The position numbers were made by a program, and so were the translations under genes. Below are positions 24,464 to 32,079 of a DNA stretch of 32,079 nucleotides, piece after piece. Every line of letters begins with the position of its first letter. Positions within the stretch are counted from its first letter, which is position 1. The DNA lies in contig CANRNS010000013.1 in NCBI GenBank assembly GCA_947632055.1, positions 1 through 32,079 of the forward strand, written 5' to 3'. Source of the stretch: an uncultured Akkermansia sp. GTDB taxonomy: Bacteria; Verrucomicrobiota; Verrucomicrobiia; Verrucomicrobiales; Akkermansiaceae. The notes beneath the pieces were generated by a model. The model was not told where the DNA came from and did not search any database. It saw only the letters and a program-made list of their open reading frames with translations.

Positions 24464-25950
24464 CACTTCATTTTTTTGATGAGGTTGGACGTGGAATAGC
24501 CTCCCACGCGGGGAAGCGTGATCACTCGCGCTCCATAGGTTTGAGCAAACTGCGCTTCCGGCCATTGGTCGATCGTGTAGCCCCCCTTAACCAGCACATC
24601 CGGTCGCAATCGTTCGATGATGTGCATCGGCGTATCTTCATCAAAGAGAATCACCATGTCCACAAATTCCAGACTGGCGAGCAGCAGGGAACGCGTGCCT
24701 TCGTCTTGCACCGGCCGACCTTCCCCCTTTAGCCGCTGCACGCTGGCATCCGAATTAACGGCTACGATTAGCACATCACATAGTCGGCGCGTTGCTATAA
24801 AGAAGTGCAAGTGCCCCATGTGACAGCAGTCGAAGACTCCATTGGTAAAGCCGATGCACTTGCCCTCTTTGCGCAAGTTGCAAACAACTTCTTCTGCTTG
24901 GTTGATCGTCATTATTTTGTGTTCCGGAGAAAGCCATGTCGCATTGTCGTGGGCTTCTTTCTGCATGAGGGAGTGCGCTATTTCATCCGAAGTCACTGTG
25001 GCCGTGCCGAGCTTTGCGACCGCGAGCCCGGAAGCTGCGTTTGCGAGACGCATGGCTTCCTCAATCGGCGCACCGCAACCGAGCGCTGCACCCAGCATGG
25101 CCAGTGAGGTATCGCCTGCGCCGGACACATCGTATACCTCCTTGGCTTGGGTGGGGATGCGCAGGAAGGGCGGGTCGGTATGCGGCGAAATGAGCGCCAT
25201 GCCGTGTTCTCCGAGGGTGACGATGAGGGAGTCGATGTTAAGCCGCTGAATGAGAGCGAGCGCGAGTTCGGTGAGGCGGGGTTCAAAGTCCCGGGTACGT
25301 GGTGGTGGGAGAGTCGCGCCAACGATTTGGCAAAATTCCTTAAGATTTGGCTTTACTAGCGTGGCTCCGCTGTATTTGCCATAATCCGGTCCCTTGGGGT
25401 CCACAATGACCTTTTTACCCAGTTTCCGGCAGATGCCGATGAGCATTGGCGTGGTTTGCTCCGTGAGGAGGCCCTTGCCATAGTCGGAGAGAAGCACGAT
25501 ATCGGCTTGCTGTACCATGCGCCGCGCGATGTTGGTGATGCGCGGCATCTCATCTGCCAAGATGGGCATGGGTTCTTCGCGGTCGATGCGAGACAAATGG
25601 CTGCCGGAAGCAATGAGACGCATTTTGACAACAGTCGGAAAACCAGCTGGACGGAAGAGCACCGGCTTTGCGCCACATTCCTTGAGCATTTGTTCCACGC
25701 GATCACCGTCCGTATCCCGTCCCACCAGACCGACCACCGAGACACCGCACCCCAGGGCACGCAGGTTGGCTACTACATTGCCCGCGCCGCCTAGCATTTC
25801 CTTTTGTTCGCATATCTGGAAAACAGGTACTGGAGCTTCCGGCGAGATGTGCTCTACCTTGCCATAGGTAAAGCGATCCAGCATTAAATCTCCTACAACT
25901 AAAACGCGAATGTTGGGCAGGGAGCGCAGAGTTTCGATGAGTGATGCCAT
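24463..25950 (-). CDS. hldE: Bifunctional heptose kinase/ADP-heptose synthase
   Basis: A 495-residue enzyme with two domains. The N-terminal PfkB/ribokinase domain (about 1-320; VLVVGDLMLDRF, GGAGNVVANLRALG, VYDVSGAGDTSLAML) phosphorylates heptose 7-phosphate at C1. The C-terminal nucleotidyltransferase domain (about 345-495; GFTNGVFDCCHMGHLHFF, VAVNSDASVQRLKG, GRPVQDEGTRSLLLASL) attaches AMP to make ADP-heptose. It is the first gene of hldE-gmhA-gmhB, all overlapping. The epimerase gene hldD is not in the window, so the final sugar may be the D,D-form or hldD may lie elsewhere. The products feed LPS core or heptosylated surface structures. Confidence 0.94.
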   Translation of the reverse strand: MASLIETLRSLPNIRVLVVGDLMLDRFTYGKVEHISPEAPVPVFQICEQKEMLGGAGNVVANLRALGCGVSVVGLVGRDTDGDRVEQMLKECGAKPVLFRPAGFPTVVKMRLIASGSHLSRIDREEPMPILADEMPRITNIARRMVQQADIVLLSDYGKGLLTEQTTPMLIGICRKLGKKVIVDPKGPDYGKYSGATLVKPNLKEFCQIVGATLPPPRTRDFEPRLTELALALIQRLNIDSLIVTLGEHGMALISPHTDPPFLRIPTQAKEVYDVSGAGDTSLAMLGAALGCGAPIEEAMRLANAASGLAVAKLGTATVTSDEIAHSLMQKEAHDNATWLSPEHKIMTINQAEEVVCNLRKEGKCIGFTNGVFDCCHMGHLHFFIATRRLCDVLIVAVNSDASVQRLKGEGRPVQDEGTRSLLLASLEFVDMVILFDEDTPMHIIERLRPDVLVKGGYTIDQWPEAQFAQTYGARVITLPRVGGYSTSNLIKKMK

Positions 25951-25964
25951 AGAGAATACTTTGC

Positions 25965-25993
25965 ATTATACTGATGAAGGTACGGCGCGGCAA
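25965..25993 (-). promoter_or_regulatory. Promoter of the heptose operon, short leader
   Basis: On the minus strand: -35 TTGCCG (25993-25988), 17-bp spacer, perfect -10 TATAAT (25970-25965). The start is expected near 25958, about 8 nt before the hldE ATG. No ribosome-binding site is possible in that space. Confidence 0.65.
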
Positions 25994-26046
25994 GTAGATT
26001 TCCGCTGGAAAATCCAAGAATAAGTGCAACAGATGAAGAGTTGAGA

Positions 26047-26214
26047 TCATGCATGGCGAGGGTTGCAATAGCGGCGGAAGAAGGAGGCCATATGCCGAGA
26101 GCTTAAAGCAATGAAGATGGCGTGGGGGTGACGATTAAGGCATCTGGCAATTTCACAGATGGATACGCCCTTTTTGTGTTGGTATTCTATTGCGTTTAAT
26201 TTTGCAATCCACAT
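26047..26214 (-). CDS. Small helix-turn-helix protein, 55 residues
   Basis: The minus-strand ATG at 26214 opens 55 codons ending at TGA 26047-26049. The product begins MWIAKLNAIEYQHKKG, and the next segment VSICEIARCLNRHPHAIF has the spacing of a helix-turn-helix (compare resolvase and IS30-type SxxEIAxxLxRxxxxI). The remainder is basic (RHMASFFRRYC). Two decayed relatives exist at 461-583, so it belongs to a repeated family. It may be a small regulator or the N-terminal stump of a transposase. No promoter or ribosome-binding site is obvious. It occupies most of the 340-bp gap before the glycosyltransferase gene. Confidence 0.45.
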   Translation of the reverse strand: MWIAKLNAIEYQHKKGVSICEIARCLNRHPHAIFIALSSRHMASFFRRYCNPRHA

Positions 26215-26239
26215 TTTTTGTTTGAAGATCGGATTGAGC

Positions 26240-26269
26240 TTGACGATGAGGGGCGATTAGTCGTAGAAT
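26240..26269 (+). promoter_or_regulatory. Promoter of the glycosyltransferase gene
   Basis: A -35 TTGACG (26240-26245), an 18-bp spacer and -10 TAGAAT (26264-26269). The expected start is near 26276, giving a leader of about 14 nt. Confidence 0.6.
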
Positions 26270-26289
26270 GACGCAACCTTATCATAGGT

Positions 26290-27051
26290 ATGCTAGGGAC
26301 ACCATGTAACATCATATGCCTCAAATGGGGAACGAGATATCCGGTAGAATACACGAACAGGCTCTATCGGTCAGTCAAGAAGCACCTTTCACGCCCTTTC
26401 CGTTTTTTGTGTGTGACGGATGATCCGAAAGGGTTAGATGATGGGATAGAGGCGGTTGAAATTGCAGAGAATCCTGGATATGAAGCGGAAAGGTGGCCAA
26501 ATATATTTATTAAGTTATGCATATTTAAGGATGGATTTGCGGGTTTGGAGGGACCGACTCTATTTTTTGATGTGGATGTGGTGATTATGCAGGATTTGGA
26601 TTGTTTTTTTGACTACAAACCTGGGAAAAATTGTATCATCCATAATTGGCTACCTCGTCGCAAAACCTTGTTTCGCGGACTGCCTCGCATAGGGAATTCC
26701 TCGCTATTTCGATTCGAAGCTGGTAAATCTGGTTACATATACGATACCTTTCTGCGTGAGTTTCAACAGGCGAATGATCGTTCATGCTATCCCACAGAAC
26801 AGGCCTTCATGACCCATGCGATGAAGGAGGTGTATTGGTGGCCAACCGAGTGGGCACTCAGTTTTAAGCGTCACTGCGTTCCCTCTTTCCCCCTGAATCT
26901 CCTGCACGCTCCGCGCAAGCCTGATACTAAGGTTCTTGTTTTTCATGGTCTACCGGATCCTGACCAGGCCATCGTCGGGTTTAATGATGGTGTATTGCAT
27001 CACCGCACGCTCCCCGCTCCATGGATTGCAGATTACTGGCTCGATTCGTAA
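26290..27051 (+). CDS. Putative glycosyltransferase with DxD motif
   Basis: A 253-residue soluble protein. The N-terminal part (NIICLKWGTRYPVEYTNRLYRSVKKHLSRPFRFLCVTDD) and LFFDVDVVIMQDLDCFF, with DxD at Asp94/Asp96, resemble GT-A glycosyltransferases of the GT8-like type. In these, the DxD binds a metal and the nucleotide-sugar phosphates. Later segments (NSSLFRFEAGKSG, YPTEQAFMTHAM, VLVFHGLPDP) fit the acceptor side and the usual C-terminal HG motif. It is next to, but transcribed away from, the ADP-heptose operon, so a role in surface polysaccharide is plausible. Donor and acceptor are unknown. The 130 bases downstream contain only a CATCCAA/TTGGATG inverted repeat (27114-27129). Confidence 0.72.
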   Translation: MLGTPCNIICLKWGTRYPVEYTNRLYRSVKKHLSRPFRFLCVTDDPKGLDDGIEAVEIAENPGYEAERWPNIFIKLCIFKDGFAGLEGPTLFFDVDVVIMQDLDCFFDYKPGKNCIIHNWLPRRKTLFRGLPRIGNSSLFRFEAGKSGYIYDTFLREFQQANDRSCYPTEQAFMTHAMKEVYWWPTEWALSFKRHCVPSFPLNLLHAPRKPDTKVLVFHGLPDPDQAIVGFNDGVLHHRTLPAPWIADYWLDS

Positions 27052-27181
27052 TTTCAACTGAGTATGGTTCGTGCGGGCGCGGCGTAGGTATCCTCTTTAG
27101 CGCGGAGCAACTTCATCCAAACTTGGATGTGAGGGGAAGGGTGAGGTTGTGGCCGGAGGTGCAGCGCGCTCTGAGGGCACC

Positions 27182-29149
27182 TTATTCTGTTGGCGCAGAG
27201 GTGAGTCTGTCGATTTCCTCGCTCAGCTCGGCCCAATGAGTGAACAACGATTCGTTTTCGCACTCTAGTTGCGCATATTCTTCGGTAAGGGTGCGCAGCA
27301 GATCGGCGTCGGAGGTCACATCCGGGTTGCCAAGCTGTTCGGTGATTTCGAACTTTCGTGCATCATGCGCAGCGATATCCTCTTCTGTCTTTTTGAGTTC
27401 ATTTTGAAGAGGTTTGATAATACGAGCGATACGCTCACGTTCCTGAGCGCGTTCACGGCGCAACGCCTGGCGGCTTTTCTCGGCAAGGCGGAGGACTTTG
27501 GGGGCGCTTTTGTCCGAAAAATCGGAGTTACGTGCTGCATCAGCCTCAACCTTCTCAAGATATTGGCTTACATTCCCGTAGAAGAGACGTGGATTAGATC
27601 CTGGTCGAAACTCTAATACCTTGTTGACCAGCGGGTCCAAGAAGCTCCTGTTGTGTGAAACGATGCAAAAAGATCCGGGGTATTCTGCCAATGCCTGCCT
27701 CAAAACATCTTGGCTCTCAAAGTCCAAGTGGTTGGTTGGCTCATCCATAATTAAGAAGTTAGCCGGATGCAGCAACATGCACACCAGCGCGACGCGCGAT
27801 TTCTCTCCGCCGGAGAGTACTCCAATACGCTTAAAAACGTCATCCCCGCGAAACAGAAAGCAGCCTAATATGTTCCGAACGATAGGGAGAGTCTCCCGCG
27901 AGGCTGCCCTTTCCACACATTCAAGCACCGTTTGGGTGGAATCCAACACATCTGCGTGCGTCTGGGAGAAAAAAGCAACGCGGGTATGGTGACCAAACTT
28001 AATCTCGCCCAAATCAGGAGCTTCCGTCATGGAAATTAAACGAGAAAAAGTAGATTTACCGGCGCCGTTCACGCCAACGATGGCGATGCGGTCGCCCTTT
28101 TCCATGCGAAAATCAAAATCCTTCAGCAGGCAGATGTCACCGTAGGCTTTCCAGACCTTTTGCATTTCTACCACCGTGGCGCCACCCGCTGGCGCAGGGG
28201 GAAAATGAAAGGACATAACATCTTCCTCATTTTCTTCTTCAATCAATTCAATTTTTTCGAGCTGTTTGAGGCGGCTTTGAGCTTGGGCGGCTTTACTGGC
28301 TTTGTAGCGGAAGCGATCGATGAAGGCGCGTGTTTTTTCGATCTGTTTGCGTTGATTTTTCGCGGCTTTCTTGCGGGCTTCTCGTCGGGCAGCGCTCTCT
28401 TTCAGGTAATATGAGAAATTACCGGCGTATTCTTCAGCTCGCCCATGGTGCAGGGCGATTGTGCGCGACACCAAAGAATCCAGCAACGCCACATCGTGCG
28501 AGATCATGCAAATCGCCCCACGGTAACCGCGCAGATAATGTTCCATCCATCGCTGGCTCTGCAAATCTAAGTGATTGGTGGGTTCATCGAGCAGCAAAAT
28601 TTCCGGCTCCTGAAGCAATAGCTTTGCCAATGCAATGCGCATTTGCCAACCGCCGGAAAACTCGCCGCAATCACGCGTGAAGTCTTCCTCGCTAAAGCCA
28701 AGTCCTCGCAAGATTGTTTCGGCCCTCGGGCGTAGAGAGTGCGCATCATGACCCTGTAAAATGAGTTCTAGCCGCCCCAGTTCTTCCACGGTGTCGCTGT
28801 AAGCTGGATTATCCGGTTTCATTCTCTGAAGTTCAGCGGATAATATATTAATCTGTCGGCTTATTTCGGTAATACTTCCCACGGAGTTGAGCAGTTCTTG
28901 CAGCAAGGGTGTGCCGGAAAGATGGATACCTTCTTGCGGCAGATAACCCACGCGTGTGCGGTGCGGCAGAATGATACGTCCAGCATCCGGTTGGATATCA
29001 CCGACAATGCATTTCATGAGCGTTGACTTTCCGGCGCCGTTGTGTCCGGCGAAAGCCACCCGCTCTCCCCGCTCCACCACAAAGGAGAGTTCATCAAACA
29101 GAACTCGCGCGCCGTAGGCAACACGAAGTCCCTGGACAGCAAACTCCAT
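27182..29149 (-). CDS. ABC-F family ATPase
   Basis: A 655-residue soluble protein with two ABC domains and no membrane segments, as in ABC-F translation factors (Uup, EttA, YheS type) that act at the ribosome E site. Domain 1 has Walker A GHNGAGKSTLMK, signature FSGGWQMRIALAKLL and LLLDEPTNHLD. The charged linker (KESAARREARKKAAKNQRKQ, about 240-300) is the P-site tRNA interaction region. Domain 2 has GVNGAGKSTFSR, LSGGEKSRVALV and MDEPTNHLD. A C-terminal coiled coil (about 555-650) favours the Uup/YheS-like groups. It starts 3 bases after the cyclophilin stop and is probably transcribed with it. Antibiotic protection cannot be judged from sequence. Confidence 0.9.
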   Translation of the reverse strand: MEFAVQGLRVAYGARVLFDELSFVVERGERVAFAGHNGAGKSTLMKCIVGDIQPDAGRIILPHRTRVGYLPQEGIHLSGTPLLQELLNSVGSITEISRQINILSAELQRMKPDNPAYSDTVEELGRLELILQGHDAHSLRPRAETILRGLGFSEEDFTRDCGEFSGGWQMRIALAKLLLQEPEILLLDEPTNHLDLQSQRWMEHYLRGYRGAICMISHDVALLDSLVSRTIALHHGRAEEYAGNFSYYLKESAARREARKKAAKNQRKQIEKTRAFIDRFRYKASKAAQAQSRLKQLEKIELIEEENEEDVMSFHFPPAPAGGATVVEMQKVWKAYGDICLLKDFDFRMEKGDRIAIVGVNGAGKSTFSRLISMTEAPDLGEIKFGHHTRVAFFSQTHADVLDSTQTVLECVERAASRETLPIVRNILGCFLFRGDDVFKRIGVLSGGEKSRVALVCMLLHPANFLIMDEPTNHLDFESQDVLRQALAEYPGSFCIVSHNRSFLDPLVNKVLEFRPGSNPRLFYGNVSQYLEKVEADAARNSDFSDKSAPKVLRLAEKSRQALRRERAQERERIARIIKPLQNELKKTEEDIAAHDARKFEITEQLGNPDVTSDADLLRTLTEEYAQLECENESLFTHWAELSEEIDRLTSAPTE

Positions 29150-29152
29150 GCC

Positions 29153-29680
29153 TTATTTGGCATCCAGCGTGGCATTCCAGCGGCTGATGTTCTTTTCCTG
29201 CTCGGCAAAGAGATCAGTGCAGTCATCGTGAATCTCGATGGCGATAATCTTGTCTCCCTGAGACACCGCATTCACCACAGCTTGATCCTGGGAATCCTGC
29301 ACCTCGCCGAAGATAGTATGCTTGCCATTGAGCCATTCGGTAGGCACGTGGGTGATGAAGAATTGGGAGCCATTGGTGCCGTGTCCCATCCAATCCAAAC
29401 CGGCGTTAGCCATGGCCAATAGCCCGGGCTTGGTGAACTTGAGCGTAGGAATGCACTCATCATCAAACTTGTACCCCGGACCACCGCACCCAGTCCCCTC
29501 CGGGTCGCCGCCCTGGATCATGAAGTCCGCTATCACGCGGTGGAAGGTTAGGCCATCGTAAAAACCGCGCTTTGCCAGGTTCAGAAAGCTTGCGGCTGTC
29601 ACTGGCGTTTTGGATGCAAATACCGTGAGCCGGATATCTCCCTTGCTCGTCTTCAGCGTGATGTGTTTGTCCGTTGCCAT
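29153..29680 (-). CDS. Cyclophilin-type peptidyl-prolyl isomerase
   Basis: A 175-residue enzyme catalysing cis-trans isomerisation of X-Pro bonds. The frame is open far upstream to about 30040, but [11 protein letters not shown] at 29680 is the family start. The predicted promoter start falls on this codon, and the upstream extension overlaps the divergent gene. Cyclophilin motifs are [15 protein letters not shown] (catalytic Arg), [10 protein letters not shown] (substrate-binding Gln/Phe) and [11 protein letters not shown]. No signal peptide is seen, so it is probably cytoplasmic. It is first in a two-gene unit with the ABC-F gene. Confidence 0.92.
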   Translation of the reverse strand: MATDKHITLKTSKGDIRLTVFASKTPVTAASFLNLAKRGFYDGLTFHRVIADFMIQGGDPEGTGCGGPGYKFDDECIPTLKFTKPGLLAMANAGLDWMGHGTNGSQFFITHVPTEWLNGKHTIFGEVQDSQDQAVVNAVSQGDKIIAIEIHDDCTDLFAEQEKNISRWNATLDAK

Positions 29681-29686
29681 GCCCAC

Positions 29687-29715
29687 AGCATACCAGTCTG
29701 ATGCTTGCTTGGCAA
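29687..29715 (-). promoter_or_regulatory. Promoter of the cyclophilin gene, predicted leaderless
   Basis: On the minus strand: -35 TTGCCA (29715-29710), 17-bp spacer, -10 TATGCT (29692-29687). Only 6 bases separate the -10 from the ATG, so the mRNA should begin at the start codon. Confidence 0.55.
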
Positions 29716-29742
29716 GCGAAAAGCCTGCAATTGGGTGCGAGC

Positions 29743-29771
29743 TTGACAAACGGGGGGCAATTTGGTACCAT
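29743..29771 (+). promoter_or_regulatory. Promoter of the AMP-binding enzyme gene, short leader
   Basis: A perfect -35 TTGACA (29743-29748), a 17-bp spacer and -10 TACCAT (29766-29771). The expected start is near 29778, about 8 nt before the ATG at 29786. Confidence 0.6.
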
Positions 29772-29785
29772 CCGCCCACGTTCCT

Positions 29786-31963
29786 ATGACAGCATCTCTC
29801 AATGTACATGGACAGGAAAATTTGGTGATGCCGGGCTTTTACATGCCCAACCGGTTGAGTATTCGTACGGGGAAGGCGCTGCACCATTTGTTGAGGGGCA
29901 AAGTGTGTTATTTGGTGGACAGCACGTTTCCGCCGGCTCCGGAGATTATGGAGTACCTCAAGACGAAGGATATATCCATTGAGTATTTCGATTTTCGGCA
30001 TACGACGTCGCGCGCCGTGCGTGAACAGATTCTCACGCACATGAATGCGGGGCAGAGTGTGGTGTTTTTACCGGGACAGGTGGCCAAGACGCGTGGGACA
30101 CTGGCGGATGTTCCCTCGCCTTTCTTGAGGCATGTCGGGAGCCTGCATATTGCGCCAGTACCTGTGTTTTTAGGATATTACGGCGACACACTCATGACTC
30201 TGTACCGTGAGCGTGAAGATGAGGATTGCTGTGAGGAGTTTCATATACTTCCTAAATTGTCGCCGGGGCCGCAAACGGGCGAGCGTTTGCTGTCGGCATG
30301 GTTGGAGAAAGGGGAGGAGTTGTTTTCCGCGCGTCCGCTCTTGAGAGAATCACTTGCAACGCATGTTGTACGAGCAATGCGCACCCATCCGAATGTGGAA
30401 ATGGTGGATGGGATGACAGGGGCGAAGTTGCCGAACTTCAAGTTACTCGGGGTGGCGATGACTGTGGCGAGAGTGCTGCGCAAGCGCGGCGACAAACGTG
30501 TCGGTATCATTTTACCTCCCGGACGGGGAGGCACGATTGGGTTGCTTTCGTGCTTATTGGCGGGGATCACGCCAGTGATGGTCAATTACGCCAGTTCACG
30601 TGCCTCTTTTGAGAGCACTGTGCGCCAGGCTGAGCTCAAAACCTTCATCACCGCGCGCAAGTTCATGGAGAAGCTGCCCAACTTTCCGTGGCCGCCTCAA
30701 GATCAGCTTATCCTGGTGGAAGATCTGCTGCGCACGCTTTCCAAGCCTGCCCTTATTGCCAATGTGTTGCTGGCGAAGGCCGCTCCGGCATCCGTCATCT
30801 GCAAAATGTGCGATACGGATGCGCACCATGGGGATGATGAAGCGGTGATGCTTTTCACGTCAGGTTCTTCCGGGGAGCCGAAAGGAGTGGCGCTCACGCA
30901 CCGCATGGTGTTGGCCAACGTGGCGCAGTGCTCATGCCGCATACCGTTGCAGGATGAAAGATTTTTAGGAAGTCTGCCAATTTTTCACAGCTTTGGACTC
31001 ACGGTGACGTTGATGCTTCCGTTGCTGTGTGGCTACCCTATTTGCGCGTACCCGAATCCAACGGAGGCGCGGACGCTCTGCGAGCTGGTGAAAAAATACA
31101 AACTCACTCTTTTGGCGACGACTCCCACGTTTGCTCGCGCCATGTTGCGCCGGGCCGATGGGGATACTTTCGCTTCCATTCACCATTTCATTGTGGGTGC
31201 GGAGAAACTGCAGCCGGATCTGGAAGAAGAGTACAAGCGCAAGTGCGGAGTTTCTTTGCTGGAGGGCTATGGGTTGACTGAGGCGACTCCCGTATGTTCC
31301 CTGAACATACAAGATGCGCCGCTGGTGCCTGGGTCAGCCTTCTACGTCCCTGGTATGGTGAAACGCAGTATTGGAGCGCCGTTGCCTGGCATTGCCGTGC
31401 GGATTACCGATGTAGAGGACGACACCAGAGAACTTTCCCTCACGGAACGAGGCATGATCTGGTTCCGAGGCGCCAATGTCTTTCGCGGCTACGTAGGCAG
31501 GCCCGAGCTCAATGACTGCATCTTCAAGGACGGTTGGTTCAAGAGCGGCGATATTGGTCAGCTTGATCTCAATGGTTTCATTACGCTTGGCGGACGCCTC
31601 TCGCGCTTCTCCAAAATCGGCGGCGAAATGGTGCCGCACGAGGGTATTGAACTTGCCATTTCCCAGATATTGAAACTTGCCCCGGAAGATGGGGTGCAAA
31701 TCGCCGTCACGGGTGTGGTGGATGAGCAGAAGGGTGAGGCACTCGTGTTGCTCTCTGCTTTACCTCAACACCAGCGCAGTTCGCAAGAACATGCCATCCT
31801 CAGCGAATTGCGTACCAAGCTTGCCGAGCAAGAGTTGCCCAATCTCTGGGCTCCGCGCTATCTGGTGCCGGTTGAAGCTATACCTGTGTTGGCAACTGGC
31901 AAGCTGGATTTGCGCGGCTGCCGATTGTTGGCTGAGGAGGCGCTTATTGAGGGACAGGATTAG
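29786..31963 (+). CDS. AMP-binding (acyl-ACP/CoA synthetase-like) enzyme with degenerate PlsC-like N-terminus
   Basis: A 725-residue protein; the ATG at 29786 is chosen from promoter position. Residues about 220-720 are an ANL-superfamily adenylate-forming domain. It has the P-loop [16 protein letters not shown] (about 357-372), [14 protein letters not shown], the hinge region [20 protein letters not shown] and [11 protein letters not shown] with the C-terminal Lys. Residues about 10-140 resemble the PlsC/LPLAT acyltransferase half of Aas (2-acyl-GPE acyltransferase/acyl-ACP synthetase). However, the catalytic HX4D is replaced by Arg23...Thr28 (PNRLSIRT), and the FPEG motif reads LPGQ. The acyltransferase half is therefore probably inactive. 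It likely activates fatty acids for phospholipid salvage. No MFS flippase domain is fused. Confidence 0.82.
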   Translation: MTASLNVHGQENLVMPGFYMPNRLSIRTGKALHHLLRGKVCYLVDSTFPPAPEIMEYLKTKDISIEYFDFRHTTSRAVREQILTHMNAGQSVVFLPGQVAKTRGTLADVPSPFLRHVGSLHIAPVPVFLGYYGDTLMTLYREREDEDCCEEFHILPKLSPGPQTGERLLSAWLEKGEELFSARPLLRESLATHVVRAMRTHPNVEMVDGMTGAKLPNFKLLGVAMTVARVLRKRGDKRVGIILPPGRGGTIGLLSCLLAGITPVMVNYASSRASFESTVRQAELKTFITARKFMEKLPNFPWPPQDQLILVEDLLRTLSKPALIANVLLAKAAPASVICKMCDTDAHHGDDEAVMLFTSGSSGEPKGVALTHRMVLANVAQCSCRIPLQDERFLGSLPIFHSFGLTVTLMLPLLCGYPICAYPNPTEARTLCELVKKYKLTLLATTPTFARAMLRRADGDTFASIHHFIVGAEKLQPDLEEEYKRKCGVSLLEGYGLTEATPVCSLNIQDAPLVPGSAFYVPGMVKRSIGAPLPGIAVRITDVEDDTRELSLTERGMIWFRGANVFRGYVGRPELNDCIFKDGWFKSGDIGQLDLNGFITLGGRLSRFSKIGGEMVPHEGIELAISQILKLAPEDGVQIAVTGVVDEQKGEALVLLSALPQHQRSSQEHAILSELRTKLAEQELPNLWAPRYLVPVEAIPVLATGKLDLRGCRLLAEEALIEGQD

Positions 31964-32008
31964 CCTGCTCCGCGAGTTACCGGATTCAGTCGAGTTTGAA
32001 AGTCCGTA

Positions 32009-32062
32009 ATGCCTCAAAAATAAAAGTCACCGAAGCCCGATGCCTCAAAATAAACGGTCACC
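32009..32062. repeat. Two tandem direct repeats at the window edge, possible transposon end
   Basis: ATGCCTCAAAAATAAAAGTCACC (32009-32031) recurs as a 23-bp near-copy at 32040-32062, offset by 31 bp. Closely spaced repeats with this period occur in the ends of IS21-type elements, where they bind transposase. No transposase gene is visible within the window, so identity is open. Confidence 0.45.
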
Positions 32063-32079
32063 CAACAGCATAGCATTTT

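Noticed and set aside
29681..30040. N-terminal extension of the cyclophilin frame.
   Set aside because: It overlaps the divergent AMP-binding gene and both promoters, has no family similarity, and the promoter places the mRNA start at the ATG at 29680.
1..32079. CRISPR arrays, tRNA or rRNA genes, prophage genes.
   Set aside because: I saw no regularly spaced direct repeats, tRNA cloverleaf or rRNA sequence, and no phage structural genes in any gap.

Overview
The window looks like chromosomal DNA of a Gram-negative bacterium. It carries BamA, an outer-membrane beta-barrel protein, lipoprotein-type signals and an ADP-heptose pathway for LPS or glycoprotein heptose. The Na+-pumping methylmalonyl-CoA decarboxylase operon points to propionate-forming fermentation. 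Shine-Dalgarno sequences are almost absent. Together these features would fit a Verrucomicrobiota (Akkermansia-like) genome; that placement is inference and no marker gene here proves it.

Layout. 1-668: the 5' part of a leftward hypothetical gene, then about 360 bases without an intact gene holding two decayed copies of a small HTH gene (an intact copy lies at 26.1 kb). 669-4421: an exported transglutaminase-like protein with a discoidin-like tail, translationally overlapped by a thioredoxin-fold exported protein, then a 43-residue CxxC...CxxC microprotein. 4418-7487: hslO (leftward), a probable lipoprotein, and ribD. The gap before ribD has a dense cluster of DnaA-box-like sequences. 7494-10.7 kb: mfd (leftward). 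10.8-14.8 kb: a bamA, DUF2156 and YkgJ gene run. 14.8-15.15 kb: a leftward structured RNA gene (6S-like), a parS-type palindrome and the argS promoter, followed by argS. 17-17.7 kb: a beta-barrel outer-membrane protein. 18.1-22.0 kb: a methylmalonyl-CoA decarboxylase operon (carboxyltransferase, small membrane subunit, biotin carrier, beta subunit). 22.1-23.2 kb: a secreted protein with an internal duplication. 23.4-25.95 kb: a leftward hldE-gmhA-gmhB operon. 26-32 kb: a small HTH gene, a DxD glycosyltransferase, an ABC-F/cyclophilin pair, and an AMP-binding enzyme fused to a degenerate PlsC-like domain. The right edge has tandem repeats that may be a transposon end.

The most interesting structures are not protein-coding. 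They are a candidate replication origin at 6.2-6.4 kb, a perfect parS-like site at 15.07 kb with a degenerate partner at 16.93 kb, and a previously unmarked RNA gene of about 181 nt whose predicted promoter, paired ends and terminator agree with each other. In addition, seven genes have sigma70-type promoters so close to the start codon that the transcripts should be leaderless or nearly so.
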